Position numbers and translations under genes: made by a program. From Chaetoceros tenuissimus (lineage: Eukaryota > Bacillariophyta > Thalassiosirophyceae > Chaetocerotales > Chaetocerotaceae), in the NCBI GenBank assembly GCA_021927905.1, contig BLLK01000047.1, positions 2,170,001 to 2,234,000 of the forward strand: a stretch of DNA of 64,000 nt, written 5' to 3'. The notes below the pieces were generated by a model that had not been told where the DNA came from, did not search any database, and worked only from the letters and a program-made list of their open reading frames with translations. Below are positions 30,178-39,771 of the stretch, one piece after another (position 1 is the first letter of the stretch; every line of letters begins with the position of its first letter).

Positions 30178-31806
30178 ATGAATCTAGAAGAACTAAGAAA
30201 TGCTCGTCTGCGACGATTTCAGGGATCAGCTGCTCATAATGATGAATCTCAAGCCAACACCAAGAAACAAAAGCATGAATCACCCTACCCAAATGAAAGA
30301 CCTCAGATGAGAAGCATCAAAACTGAGCCAGGAATCAAGACAGAGCCTATTTCTACTGCGGGGATGTATCCCAATATCAAAGTTGAAAATGAAGCCAATG
30401 TCGCATCAACAAAGAAAGAAGAAGAAGAAGAAGAAGAGGGATGGAGCTGTACTACTTGTACAATGTTCCATACCAATCAGGACTTTCTAGCTTGTTCCGC
30501 ATGTGGAACTCCTCGTTTTGATTCAGGGGCCCAAACCGTTGAACAACAGACACGATCAGATTCTTTCGAAGAGAAGTCCAGCAGCATGCCCTTTCCAGTC
30601 GACACAGCAGAGAAAAGGAATTCAAACTATTCCTCAATTCAAGAATCTCCACAGATTCCTATTGGAAATTACATGTCTCTTCTGAATAAAGAAAAAGCTT
30701 ATCAAGCAAGTTCTACAAATGTCAAAAAAGAGAAAGAAAATGAAGACTACGAGACTGAACTCCTTTCCTCTGATGGAAGAAGAATTACCAGAGAGGATCA
30801 ACAATCTCTTTCCAACGAAGAAATTATTGGCATGAAGTGTAAATTGATTGATACTCATCCTGACAGTTATGAAAGTGGCGGCTGGATTTGGATTCACTCT
30901 CCAAACTATCACGATAATTCGTTTGCAGATGCCAGACCTGATAGGCAACACAAAATCAAGGCCTTTCGAGACGAATTTCAAAAGCATACAAGCCAAAATG
31001 ATCAAGTAACAAACGAATGGATCATGAAACTAGCAGTCAAATACGATGTGAAATATGGTAAATGGTTGATTCACGTGAAACCTCAATTCGCAGGTTGGAA
31101 ATGGTGGGCCATAAGAAATGCTGTACTTGATGGGAAATTAGGACCTACTGCAAAAATCTCAACGAGGGCAAGTGAAAACTATAACAATCTGCATGTCATT
31201 TGTATCTACTGTCCTGATTTCACTGATAAGAAGGAACTTCTCAGAATCAGACAAACATTGCACGACTTGGAAATTACAAAAGATTTTGAATCTCTGAGCT
31301 ACAAAGCGGATGCAATGACTTATCTACAAATTTACTCGAGTAATCGATTTGGATTACAAACAACGTGGTTTTCATGTGGTGGAAAGAGAAATGGAAGACA
31401 TGATCCACACTGTAGTACTTTGCATTGCAACTTCATCAAATGTTCTGGAAGTCAAACTTGTAAATGTTGCTTTCCATCTTGTTTGAAGCTGTTGGACGAA
31501 GAGGGAAAGAAGCGTCGTATCACGCAAGTGGAAGTACAAGAGTCTGTTACAGACCATACCCATAACATACAATCAAAAGTCGCAACTATGAGTGCGAACA
31601 ATGACAACTCCATGGACGACGATGAAATGAAAAAGTGTATGGAAGATTACAATGCGTTAGTAGAAGAAGATGAAAACGAAGACGACACCAAATTTGCGTC
31701 TGACTTGAAAAGGTGTATGGAAGCATCAAATACTTCCTATGTGTTTGCAAAGAATACAAAGGATCAGAAAGAATTTGAGGATTCTCTTGATCAATACAAT
31801 ATGTAA
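30178..31806 (+). CDS. RanBP2 zinc finger + DUF1917 (BLES03-like) protein with SUMO and UIM-like motifs
   Basis: Single-exon 542-residue protein. Residues 89-113 form a RanBP2-type zinc finger, Cys91-x2-Cys94-x11-Cys106-x2-Cys109 (GWSCTTCTMFH, ACSACGTPR), which in relatives binds RNA or ubiquitin. Three consensus sumoylation sites precede it (IKTE at 47 and 53, IKVE at 67). The central region (about 235-400) matches DUF1917/BLES03: GKWLIHVKP, KWWAIRNAVLDGKLGPTAKI, then HVICIYCPDF and YKADAMTYLQIYS; that human protein has an eIF4E-like fold. A Cys/His-rich stretch follows (CNFIKCSGSQTCKCC). The C-terminus has two short acidic helices like ubiquitin-interacting motifs (DEMKKCMEDYNALVEE; ASDLKRCMEAS). 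A SUMO/ubiquitin-linked nuclear factor is inferred. Confidence 0.75.
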   Translation: MNLEELRNARLRRFQGSAAHNDESQANTKKQKHESPYPNERPQMRSIKTEPGIKTEPISTAGMYPNIKVENEANVASTKKEEEEEEEGWSCTTCTMFHTNQDFLACSACGTPRFDSGAQTVEQQTRSDSFEEKSSSMPFPVDTAEKRNSNYSSIQESPQIPIGNYMSLLNKEKAYQASSTNVKKEKENEDYETELLSSDGRRITREDQQSLSNEEIIGMKCKLIDTHPDSYESGGWIWIHSPNYHDNSFADARPDRQHKIKAFRDEFQKHTSQNDQVTNEWIMKLAVKYDVKYGKWLIHVKPQFAGWKWWAIRNAVLDGKLGPTAKISTRASENYNNLHVICIYCPDFTDKKELLRIRQTLHDLEITKDFESLSYKADAMTYLQIYSSNRFGLQTTWFSCGGKRNGRHDPHCSTLHCNFIKCSGSQTCKCCFPSCLKLLDEEGKKRRITQVEVQESVTDHTHNIQSKVATMSANNDNSMDDDEMKKCMEDYNALVEEDENEDDTKFASDLKRCMEASNTSYVFAKNTKDQKEFEDSLDQYNM

Positions 31807-32130
31807 ATAGCTACTGTAAAATTTGTATTTGTAAGTTCAATTGTAATGATAAGTATATTGTATTAGATTACATTTTGCAAATTTAAACTATGGTGCAATT
31901 CTCTACTGGAAACCTATTTCAAGTCATCTGTATCTACTTCAATGATGTTGTTGCAGTCTCTTTATCTAATCCTACGTCAGTTTCTACTGTGTATTTGCTT
32001 TCATTGATCTTTGGAGGTGTGTGCTTGTGTGAAGGAGAGTACTCGTGAAGGATGTTGAAAATTCATTCGTCACTTTCATCGTGAATTTGAGGCTTTGAAT
32101 TTGAGTGAAAAATAGAAACACATGAAGGAC
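31807..32130. other. intergenic, convergent
   Basis: 3' flanks of two convergent genes. The TGTATATTGT-like AT runs may hold poly(A) signals. Nothing else visible. Confidence 0.4.
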
Positions 32131-32469
32131 TCATGGATTCATAGTGTGTGATGCATGTTGGAGATATTGAAGGAGGAGCGCATTTGCTGGTGTCGAATAC
32201 TTTTCCAAATTGAAGGCAGAAAGTGGTGTTGGTTCGTATGCTTCTGAAAACGATGCTACTGATACATGTCCATTAGACACATAAGGAGTTGGGATAGAAG
32301 ATCCAAAGGAAGAAAGATGCGCTTGTGATTCCTGTACAACCTTTGATTCTGACTGGTTGAAATTGTGATCCAAGTTGCCATTGCCACCCCCCAATTGATT
32401 CAAGTAAGATGCAAATCCAGACACACTTGGTGTGAGGAACATAGCTATTAAAGTTGCAGCTGTCTTCAT
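32131..32469 (-). CDS. small plastid- or secretory-targeted protein of unknown function
   Basis: Start chosen at 32469: MKTAATLIAMFLTPSVSG then Phe-Ala-Ser, a heterokont plastid signature; the upstream in-frame ATG at 32589 gives a less typical N-terminus. The 112-residue product continues SYLNQLGGGNGN and is rich in Ser, Asn and Gln with no Cys. Short x-YLxxL-GG motifs after a targeting signal occur in families of small diatom proteins of unknown role (from memory, not verified). There is no membrane segment beyond the signal. Function unknown; lineage-restricted. Confidence 0.55.
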   Translation of the reverse strand: MKTAATLIAMFLTPSVSGFASYLNQLGGGNGNLDHNFNQSESKVVQESQAHLSSFGSSIPTPYVSNGHVSVASFSEAYEPTPLSAFNLEKYSTPANALLLQYLQHASHTMNP

Positions 32470-32897
32470 GTCTAGGAAAATTTGTGGTAAAAGAAACGTA
32501 TATATCAAGTGAGAAAGTGAGATGTTTGCAACAACGTAACCAACGATTTTTTGTAGAAGAAGGAAAAAATGAGAAAACTTTCCGTTCATTTTTGTAACTT
32601 GTAACTTGTAACTTAACGATGTCTTTGTTGCGACAAACGGTCATTCTCTTTCGTAGCTATGGTGTATTTGGGTAGCTAGGTAGTAATAACCCGCTAGAAG
32701 GACAAGTTTTATCCGTCCGACATAAGATTTGATGGAGGGCGGACTTTGAAAAGCAAGCGCAAAAAGTTTCATCGACTACATCGGATGAGTATTACTTATT
32801 CATACAACAGAAAGACATATTTTGAATTTCAATTAACTACAGTACTTTGTATGATCGAGAATCCGAGCCATATAGGACATAAAACAAAGAACGAAAA
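32470..32897. other. divergent intergenic region
   Basis: Upstream of the small plastid-type protein (minus) and the coiled-coil protein (plus). A short tandem of GTAACTT/TGTAACT units sits at about 32595-32615. No gene seen. Confidence 0.4.
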
Positions 32898-33245
32898 ATG
32901 CATTCATCAGAGGTAAAAGATAACATTTTAGCACACATGAAACGACAGGCTAACATTGAGTCTGACAGTGAATTACTTGAGAAACTAGCAAAAGAAAGAA
33001 AGAAGTTACAAGAAGTTCTGGAATGCTTGAGTAATGAAGATGAATCTGACAAGGAATCAGAGACAAAGACATTGCCGCAAAATGAGTTTTTTGTCAAAAC
33101 ATCATCTTTTCCTTCTTCATTCTTTGCAGTAGATGGTGACAACGTTCAAGATATGGTAGAAGACAAATTAGATGTAGTTGAAAAGCAAATAGTCAATCTT
33201 TGCGAATCTGTACAGAATAGACTGAATGCACAAAGCAACTCGTAG
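32898..33245 (+). CDS. small coiled-coil protein, prefoldin-like layout
   Basis: A 115-residue ORF with ATG in an A-rich context. Two charged helices (about 1-45, LLEKLAKERKKLQEVLECL; and 78-112, DMVEDKLDVVEKQIVNLC) flank a short hydrophobic stretch (EFFVKTSSFPSSFFAV) that could form a beta hairpin, the layout of prefoldin-type proteins. No diagnostic prefoldin residues can be confirmed by eye, so this is a shape comparison only. It is convergent with the HNH-like gene, 64 bp apart. Regular heptad-like spacing and lack of low complexity favour a real gene. Confidence 0.5.
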   Translation: MHSSEVKDNILAHMKRQANIESDSELLEKLAKERKKLQEVLECLSNEDESDKESETKTLPQNEFFVKTSSFPSSFFAVDGDNVQDMVEDKLDVVEKQIVNLCESVQNRLNAQSNS

Positions 33246-33309
33246 ACAAAGTAAAAGTTAGAAATCCTTGTGATACAAACTACGAGAAAAAATATAAGCT
33301 CATTTCAAG

Positions 33310-34425
33310 TCAATTAAATTTGATGTAGCGTTTGATGGAGTGCTTTACATCAGATAAAGTATCCGAAACTTTTCGTTCCCAATTGAGAAAACGTTTCCTA
33401 TTACCACTTTTGACTCCCCATGTACTACTTCCAAGTACATTTCGTTCACTTGCATCATAAGTAGTTGCAGCCGCAACAACTCCTCCCGCAAAATGTTCAA
33501 GGCGCAATCTCTTGCCATGAAAGTAGGCATTCTTGCCTCCTCCTGCTTCTGATAAATTTGGGAGTTTCCCTTTGAAAATAATCGACTTTGAACTCTTTTT
33601 TTTAGACATCAACTCTCTAGTCGCCTTAGACAATAAACCACCCTGCAAATTACTACAAGTGAAACATTGCGGGTAAAATCTTTGCTTGACTTGTATACCA
33701 AACATTCGCCTATACCATCTATCATTCATCTGCTTGACAATGCTCAATGGTGGCATATGGTCAGCGATGAACCGAACTCCTTGAGGGCCCTTACTTATGA
33801 CCTTTCTCGAGCCACATGTATGACATCCAAATTTTCTTCCTAATCTTTCAATAGCTTGTCTTTCAGCTGTTGTAGCATATTTCTCAGTAGCCGGCATGGA
33901 AAATACTGTTCGTGCAAACGATCCCAAATTTGTTATATTGGAAGGCGCAACAGACCAAAATCTCCCTCCCAACCCTTTGTACGCCAACATACCTATTGCT
34001 GCCACCCTTAGTAAATGAGCAGTATTTTCTTTTGTCACAGTAAAATCAAAACATGGTTTCCGCATAGATTCTATGGAGATATTAGTATATGGATAGTCAT
34101 TTTCTTTGAGAATTTGATAGGCTTTGATAGAAACAACATGACTCAATGCAGATGCCGTAACCACCGAAGTCATTCCTAGCATAGTGGGTACAGGTGGCAC
34201 TGTGCCAGTTGATATCCGAAGAACTTTCAATTGAAACAAAGTCGATAATGATAGCATTGCAGTGAAAGCAAATGTTCCAGATAAGAATGGGACAGCATCT
34301 TGTATTATTTGCTGGGGGGATAGTTGAAACGAGTCAAGTGGGGAAATTGCAATGGGTAAATTATCATAGTGTGTAGACCGAGGCTTGGGATCCGAAAATA
34401 ATTGCCCTGGAATGGGTTGTTTCAT
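33310..34425 (-). CDS. membrane protein with HNH/treble-clef-like zinc motif
   Basis: Started at the ATG at 34425 (MKQPIPGQLFSD); the frame stays open upstream to 34461 without another ATG. 371 residues. Two or three hydrophobic segments in the N-terminal half (AVPFLSGTFAFTAMLSLSTL, MLGMTSVVTASALSHVVSI, LLRVAAIGMLAY) indicate a membrane protein. Then comes a zinc-type module: FGCHTCGSR, FIADHMPPLS and FYPQCFTCSNLQGG, two Cys pairs around Asp-His-Met-Pro-Pro, the pattern of HNH/treble-clef domains. Endonuclease activity is possible, but a membrane HNH protein would be unusual and the fold may be only structural. The C-terminus is basic. Function unknown. Confidence 0.65.
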   Translation of the reverse strand: MKQPIPGQLFSDPKPRSTHYDNLPIAISPLDSFQLSPQQIIQDAVPFLSGTFAFTAMLSLSTLFQLKVLRISTGTVPPVPTMLGMTSVVTASALSHVVSIKAYQILKENDYPYTNISIESMRKPCFDFTVTKENTAHLLRVAAIGMLAYKGLGGRFWSVAPSNITNLGSFARTVFSMPATEKYATTAERQAIERLGRKFGCHTCGSRKVISKGPQGVRFIADHMPPLSIVKQMNDRWYRRMFGIQVKQRFYPQCFTCSNLQGGLLSKATRELMSKKKSSKSIIFKGKLPNLSEAGGGKNAYFHGKRLRLEHFAGGVVAAATTYDASERNVLGSSTWGVKSGNRKRFLNWERKVSDTLSDVKHSIKRYIKFN

Positions 34426-34667
34426 CGTGTGAACGGAATGAGAATTGAGGTTGCTTTGCACTTTTCAACGGGGAGATATGAAGGTAGTGATCCTTGTCTT
34501 TTCTTTCAATGCCACTCGCTCATCCTAGTACACATAATCTAATATTCATAATATATGGTACTCATCGCACAACAATGCTTTAACCATAACACCGTACGTA
34601 GTAGTACGTACAACATTCAAACTTCATTTTTTGATACAGTAATGAGGCATACGTAGCTAAAATACAC

Positions 34668-34916
34668 CTATTTAAAATCTGACTGTAAACGATGGCGTAA
34701 AAATTCTAAGATGTTGGACTTCCATCGTTTTTCTGTTGACGCCGCCATTGATGCAAGTACCCTCGTCCCATATAGCAAAAGTATTGAATGCTGTTTGTAT
34801 TTCGAATGCTCTTCATCGTATATGTCGGCTTGTTGAACTTTATTGGATTCGCTTGATTGGAGAGCTGAAGAGTTTATGAGCAAAAGATAGGATAACAGAA
34901 AGAAGCACCATTCCAT
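34668..34916 (-). CDS. possible small secreted protein
   Basis: An 82-residue ATG frame starting with a signal-peptide-like segment (MEWCFFLLSYLLLINSSALQ) and a polar remainder. Its ATG lies only 18 bp from the ATG of the divergent gene at 34934, which is tight for two promoters, so it may be spurious or transcribed from a shared site. The rest of the stretch 34426-34933 shows no other gene. Confidence 0.3.
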   Translation of the reverse strand: MEWCFFLLSYLLLINSSALQSSESNKVQQADIYDEEHSKYKQHSILLLYGTRVLASMAASTEKRWKSNILEFLRHRLQSDFK

Positions 34917-34933
34917 TATTATGAAACCTACAA

Positions 34934-36229
34934 ATGTTTAGTGCTCGCAACTTCCTTCATCTGTTACTACTATGCACTGTTAGTGTGATTTCATTCTTCC
35001 TTGGAGCTAGGCAGCAAACTTCCATCACAAATACAATTTCGATCATTAAAGAAGGGAAAGACAATATCAAAAGCAAAGAAAGAATAAGGAACAATTCAAA
35101 ATACCGTTCCACCTATCATGTTCCTAAGCTCATTGGCGGTTATAAAAACTACAATGAGACACTGACATCCCATATCAGGAAGAAACGCCAATCTTTTCAC
35201 AGGATTGCTCCCGATTGCTTCTGTCCAAAGGGTCGATCGAATTACATTTTCTACACAGATTGCCCCGAAGGGAAAAATCATACAAACTTGGGGGCTGGTA
35301 TCAAAGATAGGATGAATATACTCCGTCACTTGATGTGGTATGCTGATGAATTATGTGCAAAAATTGTTTTAGCGTGTACACCGAAAATTTGGCTTTCAGA
35401 AGCTCATGGATGTTTTGTGCCTTCAAATGCACTATGGACAGACTACTTCACTCCTATGCGAAATGTTAGTGGTTTTGTTTCAAAAGCAGATATAATTCTT
35501 TCTACGGATGAGGTTGCAAAAACTCAGTTTGATGACACAGATATAATTGTCTCTGATCATGGTCCAAGTGTTTATGAATATGAAATTGCAAGGAAACGAT
35601 CAAAGAACAAAAGTAAACCTTTCGTTTGGGTATTTGATAAAAACTTTTGGTCAACAGATTTGTACACACCTAGATTCACATGGCCCAAGCAAAATTTGAA
35701 TCATAGGACATACACTGAGGACTGTAGTATGGTGGATTTTGACACTTCAGAAGAATTACTCCTCATAGGACAAATGCTTCTCGATAGTCTAGGATTGGAA
35801 AAATCTGAGGACTATGCAACACTACACCTGAGAAGAAAAGATTGGGATAAATGTGATACAAGTCCTAGTGTTGTTGTAGACTACCTCAAATGCTCTCTCC
35901 AAGGACAACATATCAAAAACCTGATTGTAATGACAAACGGGGGTGATGGATACTTTAATCATTTGAGAAAAGAGTTTCAGATTGCATTTCCAAAACTTCG
36001 AATTGTCCCTCTTGATAGGAAGATTGGATCAGAATCATTTCTCGAAGAGCTTGATACAGAAGGATTATTAAAGTCTCATACCATGGAACAGTTCAAGGAA
36101 GATAATTGCTTCAAATTTAGTGCAGAGAAAGTATTGATGGAGTTTGCATCATTTCATTTAGAACGGGGTCATAATCATTGTCAAAAATGTGATCGGGGTG
36201 GTTCATTTTCATATGGAGCTATGATATAG
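34934..36229 (+). CDS. type II membrane glycosyltransferase, O-fucosyltransferase-like
   Basis: Single-exon 431-residue protein with an N-terminal membrane anchor (HLLLLCTVSVISFFLGA, about 8-25) and a luminal catalytic region. GAGIKDRMNILRHLMWYADE resembles the GDP-binding start of GT-B fucosyltransferases, where a glycine-rich loop precedes an Arg-Asn helix. TLHLRRKDWDKC corresponds to the HxRR(G/K)D motif of O-fucosyltransferases. LIVMTNGG follows, then a late FSAEKVLMEFASF helix. Four NxT/S sites fit a luminal location. Cys pairs (CFCPKG, CQKC) may form disulfides. Acceptor unknown; Golgi or ER location is inferred. Confidence 0.6.
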   Translation: MFSARNFLHLLLLCTVSVISFFLGARQQTSITNTISIIKEGKDNIKSKERIRNNSKYRSTYHVPKLIGGYKNYNETLTSHIRKKRQSFHRIAPDCFCPKGRSNYIFYTDCPEGKNHTNLGAGIKDRMNILRHLMWYADELCAKIVLACTPKIWLSEAHGCFVPSNALWTDYFTPMRNVSGFVSKADIILSTDEVAKTQFDDTDIIVSDHGPSVYEYEIARKRSKNKSKPFVWVFDKNFWSTDLYTPRFTWPKQNLNHRTYTEDCSMVDFDTSEELLLIGQMLLDSLGLEKSEDYATLHLRRKDWDKCDTSPSVVVDYLKCSLQGQHIKNLIVMTNGGDGYFNHLRKEFQIAFPKLRIVPLDRKIGSESFLEELDTEGLLKSHTMEQFKEDNCFKFSAEKVLMEFASFHLERGHNHCQKCDRGGSFSYGAMI

Positions 36230-36263
36230 CAGATATTAGAGCAGAAACATAGCAAAAGTGTAA

Positions 36264-37910
36264 TTATTCTTTTACAAGTGCGACTTCTTTATGTTTTTGT
36301 AACAAAGCAACAAAGAAGCCACCGTTATCATTGTCTTGAGGGAGTAGTCGTGCGCACTTCTCTAAATGCATGGTGTCCAACTCTTTCTTACCTGGTGGAA
36401 AAAGTGATGGACAACAATGAGGTATTCCGTCCTTCTCGGCATCTTCACAGTTTTCATACCATCTTAATTTTGCCAATCCCTCAATGTCAGTATCTTCAGC
36501 ATTGATATCACTTGATTGATTTTCATTGAAGCTGTAATCTGCTACCCTCCATGCTTTCACTCCTGGTCTTGTTTTGAATCCAGGAAGTGAATTATACGGA
36601 AAATCTACGAGTGTTACACTGCCATCTTCAAAACGGTTGCCCCACTTCAAAGCTGCTGCTACAACAGCTTCATCTTCTATTGGATTCATACTACAAGTCG
36701 AAAAAGAAACGACTCCTCCAACTTTTACTAGTTTCAAAGCTCGCTTCAGAATATTCAATTGTACCTGATGCAAGCTATTACTGATACTTGGCATCCAGGA
36801 AGGAAGTATATGAGGATCCTTTCTTATTGTCCCGTCTCCACTACATGGTACATCGGCTATTATACAATCAAATAATCTTCCACTTTTGGGAGTTGGAAAT
36901 TTTGTTGCATCATAATTGACGTAACGAATACGGTCAGTTAATCTCGAGGAAACACCTGAGCGTCCAACCGCTTCCTTCAGAGTATCAAGTCGCAAAGGAT
37001 GGACGTCATTAGCTACAATTCTTCCTTTCTTGCCAACAATTTCTAACGCTTGCAATGTCTTAGATCCAGGGCAAGCGCAAACATCTAGGACTCTAGAATT
37101 CTTTTTCAACTCATTAATACCTGATAAAGCTATCACAGGAAGCATAGATCCCAGTTCTTGACGTGCTAATATACCTGACGTTGTCCCATCCACAAGCAAA
37201 GCTTTGAGATTTGGTGAAATTTTTCCAAGAGAGAATTTACTCAAATTTGACTCTGCGGTTGCTTGAAATATTGTCTCTTGAGAAGGATCATATGACACTG
37301 GTCTTACCAAGTGTGAATAGTGCTCTTTCAGTTCAGAAATCAGATCATTTGCTTCTCGCCGCTTTTCTTCACTAGATATTGAATTATGCCGTATTCTCAA
37401 TGTTAATGGTAACGCAGTGGACATGTAAGAAAGCATAGAGATAATGTGTTCACAGTCAGGTTTATCAGCAAGAACTTGCTTAAATTTCTCTGATAAAGGT
37501 GGTAGAGATGATGAGACATCTACTTCTTCGTCTACAGATGCTTTATTCTCTTCTTTTTGCAACCGGGAGGAATTCTTTTTCTTTCTACGTTTGGCTGCTC
37601 TTGATAAGCCTTTTCCTTGTGAATTCGACTTCGTGCTTGGATTTTTCTGCTTTGACATGCTCTTTTCATCATTGTCATCATACACTATCCCTTTTGGCTG
37701 ACCTGCATAGTACTCTACAAATAATTGATAACCAGACCCGCTCTTTCGAAACCACAATTCTTTGGCTTTCAAATCAGCTTTTGACAGAATTTCCACCTTC
37801 ATTTCTTTACTACTTGTCGAGACTTCATCGTTGTCGACAGATCGCTGCTTTGCTTTCCGTGCATCACTCAGTGGATTTACTACTGTTCCAGATTTTTTCC
37901 TCTTTGCCAT
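36264..37910 (-). CDS. NSUN/Trm4-type RNA m5C methyltransferase
   Basis: Single-exon 548-residue protein of the NOL1/NOP2/Sun family. The SAM-binding core starts at VLDVCACPGSKTLQALE, with NDVHPLRL next; catalytic motif IV is ADVPCSGDGTIRKD and motif VI is SFSTCSMNPIEDEAVV, supplying the two catalytic cysteines. LHQVQLNILKRAL between them is also typical. The motif I Cys in CACPG is the common CAAPG with Ala replaced. NSUN2-like features (DGTxRKDP, TCSxNPIEDEAV) favour the tRNA-type (Trm4/NSUN2) branch. The N-terminal 130 residues are basic with a nuclear-signal-like AAKRRKKKNSS. Expected action: C5-methylation of cytosines in tRNA or other RNAs in the nucleus. Confidence 0.85.
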   Translation of the reverse strand: MAKRKKSGTVVNPLSDARKAKQRSVDNDEVSTSSKEMKVEILSKADLKAKELWFRKSGSGYQLFVEYYAGQPKGIVYDDNDEKSMSKQKNPSTKSNSQGKGLSRAAKRRKKKNSSRLQKEENKASVDEEVDVSSSLPPLSEKFKQVLADKPDCEHIISMLSYMSTALPLTLRIRHNSISSEEKRREANDLISELKEHYSHLVRPVSYDPSQETIFQATAESNLSKFSLGKISPNLKALLVDGTTSGILARQELGSMLPVIALSGINELKKNSRVLDVCACPGSKTLQALEIVGKKGRIVANDVHPLRLDTLKEAVGRSGVSSRLTDRIRYVNYDATKFPTPKSGRLFDCIIADVPCSGDGTIRKDPHILPSWMPSISNSLHQVQLNILKRALKLVKVGGVVSFSTCSMNPIEDEAVVAAALKWGNRFEDGSVTLVDFPYNSLPGFKTRPGVKAWRVADYSFNENQSSDINAEDTDIEGLAKLRWYENCEDAEKDGIPHCCPSLFPPGKKELDTMHLEKCARLLPQDNDNGGFFVALLQKHKEVALVKE

Positions 37911-38164
37911 TTTACTAATAGTAGTTATTGTGATTCTTATAATACTGCTTCTTGGTTTATCAGTACAGTAGTGACAAAGATTTTAGAAGATTGTATTTTG
38001 TTGCATTTCGCATAGTTTGAATGGCTCTGATGATATCAGACAGACGAAAAGTGCCAACAATTTACCGTATCTAGTATGCAAAACACACAATATGTGGTGT
38101 TTTTCATTGTTAAAAATGAATACATAATCTTCAAAAGTAATAGAAGTATTATCAAATATCTACA

Positions 38165-39676
38165 ATGCCTCATCTCTGGAAATTTTTGACTTGTTTGACC
38201 GTCATAGTATCCACAGATGGTTTTTCAAATACCGTTTCAAATCAACGCGCAAAGCAGCAAGAGGCGATAGAAAGATTTACATCAGAGCTACAGAACATTT
38301 TAGATTCTTCAAACGCTAAAGATGAGTTCATATCCTTGACCTTGAATGGGATCAAAGCTCCGCGAAAGACGAAAAAGATGAGTGATGAAAAGAAAGCGCT
38401 CGTTGATCTGAAGAAGGAACAATTGAGAGGGAAAATACGTGAAGTGCAGGGTAGAATGATCGCTTTGAAACCTAAACAGGGAAAGAAAAAAGCGTCAGAA
38501 CTGCTACTTCAAGCAACAGTAAAGTACCACAGTGCAACCGATCTCGTTCAAAACTATGAATTAAAATCTTTTACATTGGATCAATTCTTTAATAATAGTG
38601 TGGAATCTGAATGGGGTGCGTCGAAGGAAACATTGCCTATTCAATCCGCTGAAATAAAGACTGTTCAAGGGACATGGAAACTAGACTTGAAGGGAAAATC
38701 TAGTTTAAAATATGTGAAGAACAAGAAAACTGTAGAAAACACGCAGATTCTTTCTCATGATCAGAAAAAGAATGTCCTGCTTTCACCATCGGTACTTTTC
38801 TTTCAAAAACTAGGCATAACAGATGGAGAAGGGAAACCTAAAGTTGCCAGAAAATCAAAACTAAGGCAGACTCAGAAATTTGTAGAGATTGTCTCAAGAC
38901 TAGTTGATGAATCGGGTATCACAGACTCATCAAAATCCATCCATACAGTGGATATGGGATGCGGTCGAGGTTACCTCACTTTTGCTCTTCACTCTCTATT
39001 ATTCGACAAATACAAAGGAATTAATGTTCAATCTAGAGGAATTGATGTGCGTCCAAAGCTGATGAAAGAAGTAGATGACATTGCAAGAGATCTCGGCAGC
39101 GATTTTGACGGATTGTATTTCACTACTGGAACAATTGAGAGTGCAGAGTTAGATCACGATTTAGATGTTCTCATTGCCTTGCATGCTTGTGATACAGCAA
39201 CGGACGACTCATTGTTTTATGGAATAAAAAAGAGTGCAAACATAATTGTCACAGCTCCTTGCTGTCACAAGCAAGTTAGAATGTATTTGGATGCACATGT
39301 TGCGAAGGATACAGACCATCCATACGCCGACGTTTTACGACATAACATTTACAAAGAAAGAATTGCAGAAACCGTTACAGATTCCATAAGAGCTTTACTT
39401 CTAGAATTAGCAGATTATGATGTACAAGTATTTGAATTCATTGGTGGTGAACATACAAGCAAAAATGTCATGATTACTGGTGTCAAAAGGAGAAAGAGTC
39501 GCACTGAATCTGAGAAGGAAGCCTTGCGGTCAAGACTAAAGAGTCTATGTGAATTACATGGAATAAAGAAGCAGAAGTTTGCAGATCTTATGAATGAACC
39601 CATAATATTCGACAATGACAAAGTGCATACTAATATGCCCGGGAAGAGAAAAGCAATCGGCATGCCGCCACTTTGA
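38165..39676 (+). CDS. METTL25-like SAM methyltransferase with possible plastid signal
   Basis: Single-exon 503-residue protein. The N-terminus MPHLWKFLTCLTVIVSTDG then Phe-Ser-Asn fits a signal peptide with plastid Phe, although the hydrophobic stretch is modest. The C-terminal half is a Rossmann methyltransferase of the METTL25/Methyltransf_32 type: TVDMGCGRGYLTFALHSLL binds SAM, IALHACDTATDDSL is the family LxxLHxCGxxT-like motif, and VTAPCCHKQVRMYL the PCCH motif. A conserved LELADYDVQVFEFIG strand follows. The N-terminal 190 residues are Lys-rich and unique. Bacterial and eukaryotic relatives are poorly characterised. The targeting call is moderate. Confidence 0.7.
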   Translation: MPHLWKFLTCLTVIVSTDGFSNTVSNQRAKQQEAIERFTSELQNILDSSNAKDEFISLTLNGIKAPRKTKKMSDEKKALVDLKKEQLRGKIREVQGRMIALKPKQGKKKASELLLQATVKYHSATDLVQNYELKSFTLDQFFNNSVESEWGASKETLPIQSAEIKTVQGTWKLDLKGKSSLKYVKNKKTVENTQILSHDQKKNVLLSPSVLFFQKLGITDGEGKPKVARKSKLRQTQKFVEIVSRLVDESGITDSSKSIHTVDMGCGRGYLTFALHSLLFDKYKGINVQSRGIDVRPKLMKEVDDIARDLGSDFDGLYFTTGTIESAELDHDLDVLIALHACDTATDDSLFYGIKKSANIIVTAPCCHKQVRMYLDAHVAKDTDHPYADVLRHNIYKERIAETVTDSIRALLLELADYDVQVFEFIGGEHTSKNVMITGVKRRKSRTESEKEALRSRLKSLCELHGIKKQKFADLMNEPIIFDNDKVHTNMPGKRKAIGMPPL

Positions 39677-39771
39677 AGAGGATGAATTACGTATTCTTAA
39701 AGAGCTTAGCATAATATTAAGTGAAAAGTAAACCTCAACCTTCCTTTGTTTACCTAAAGCACAATTCGTAT

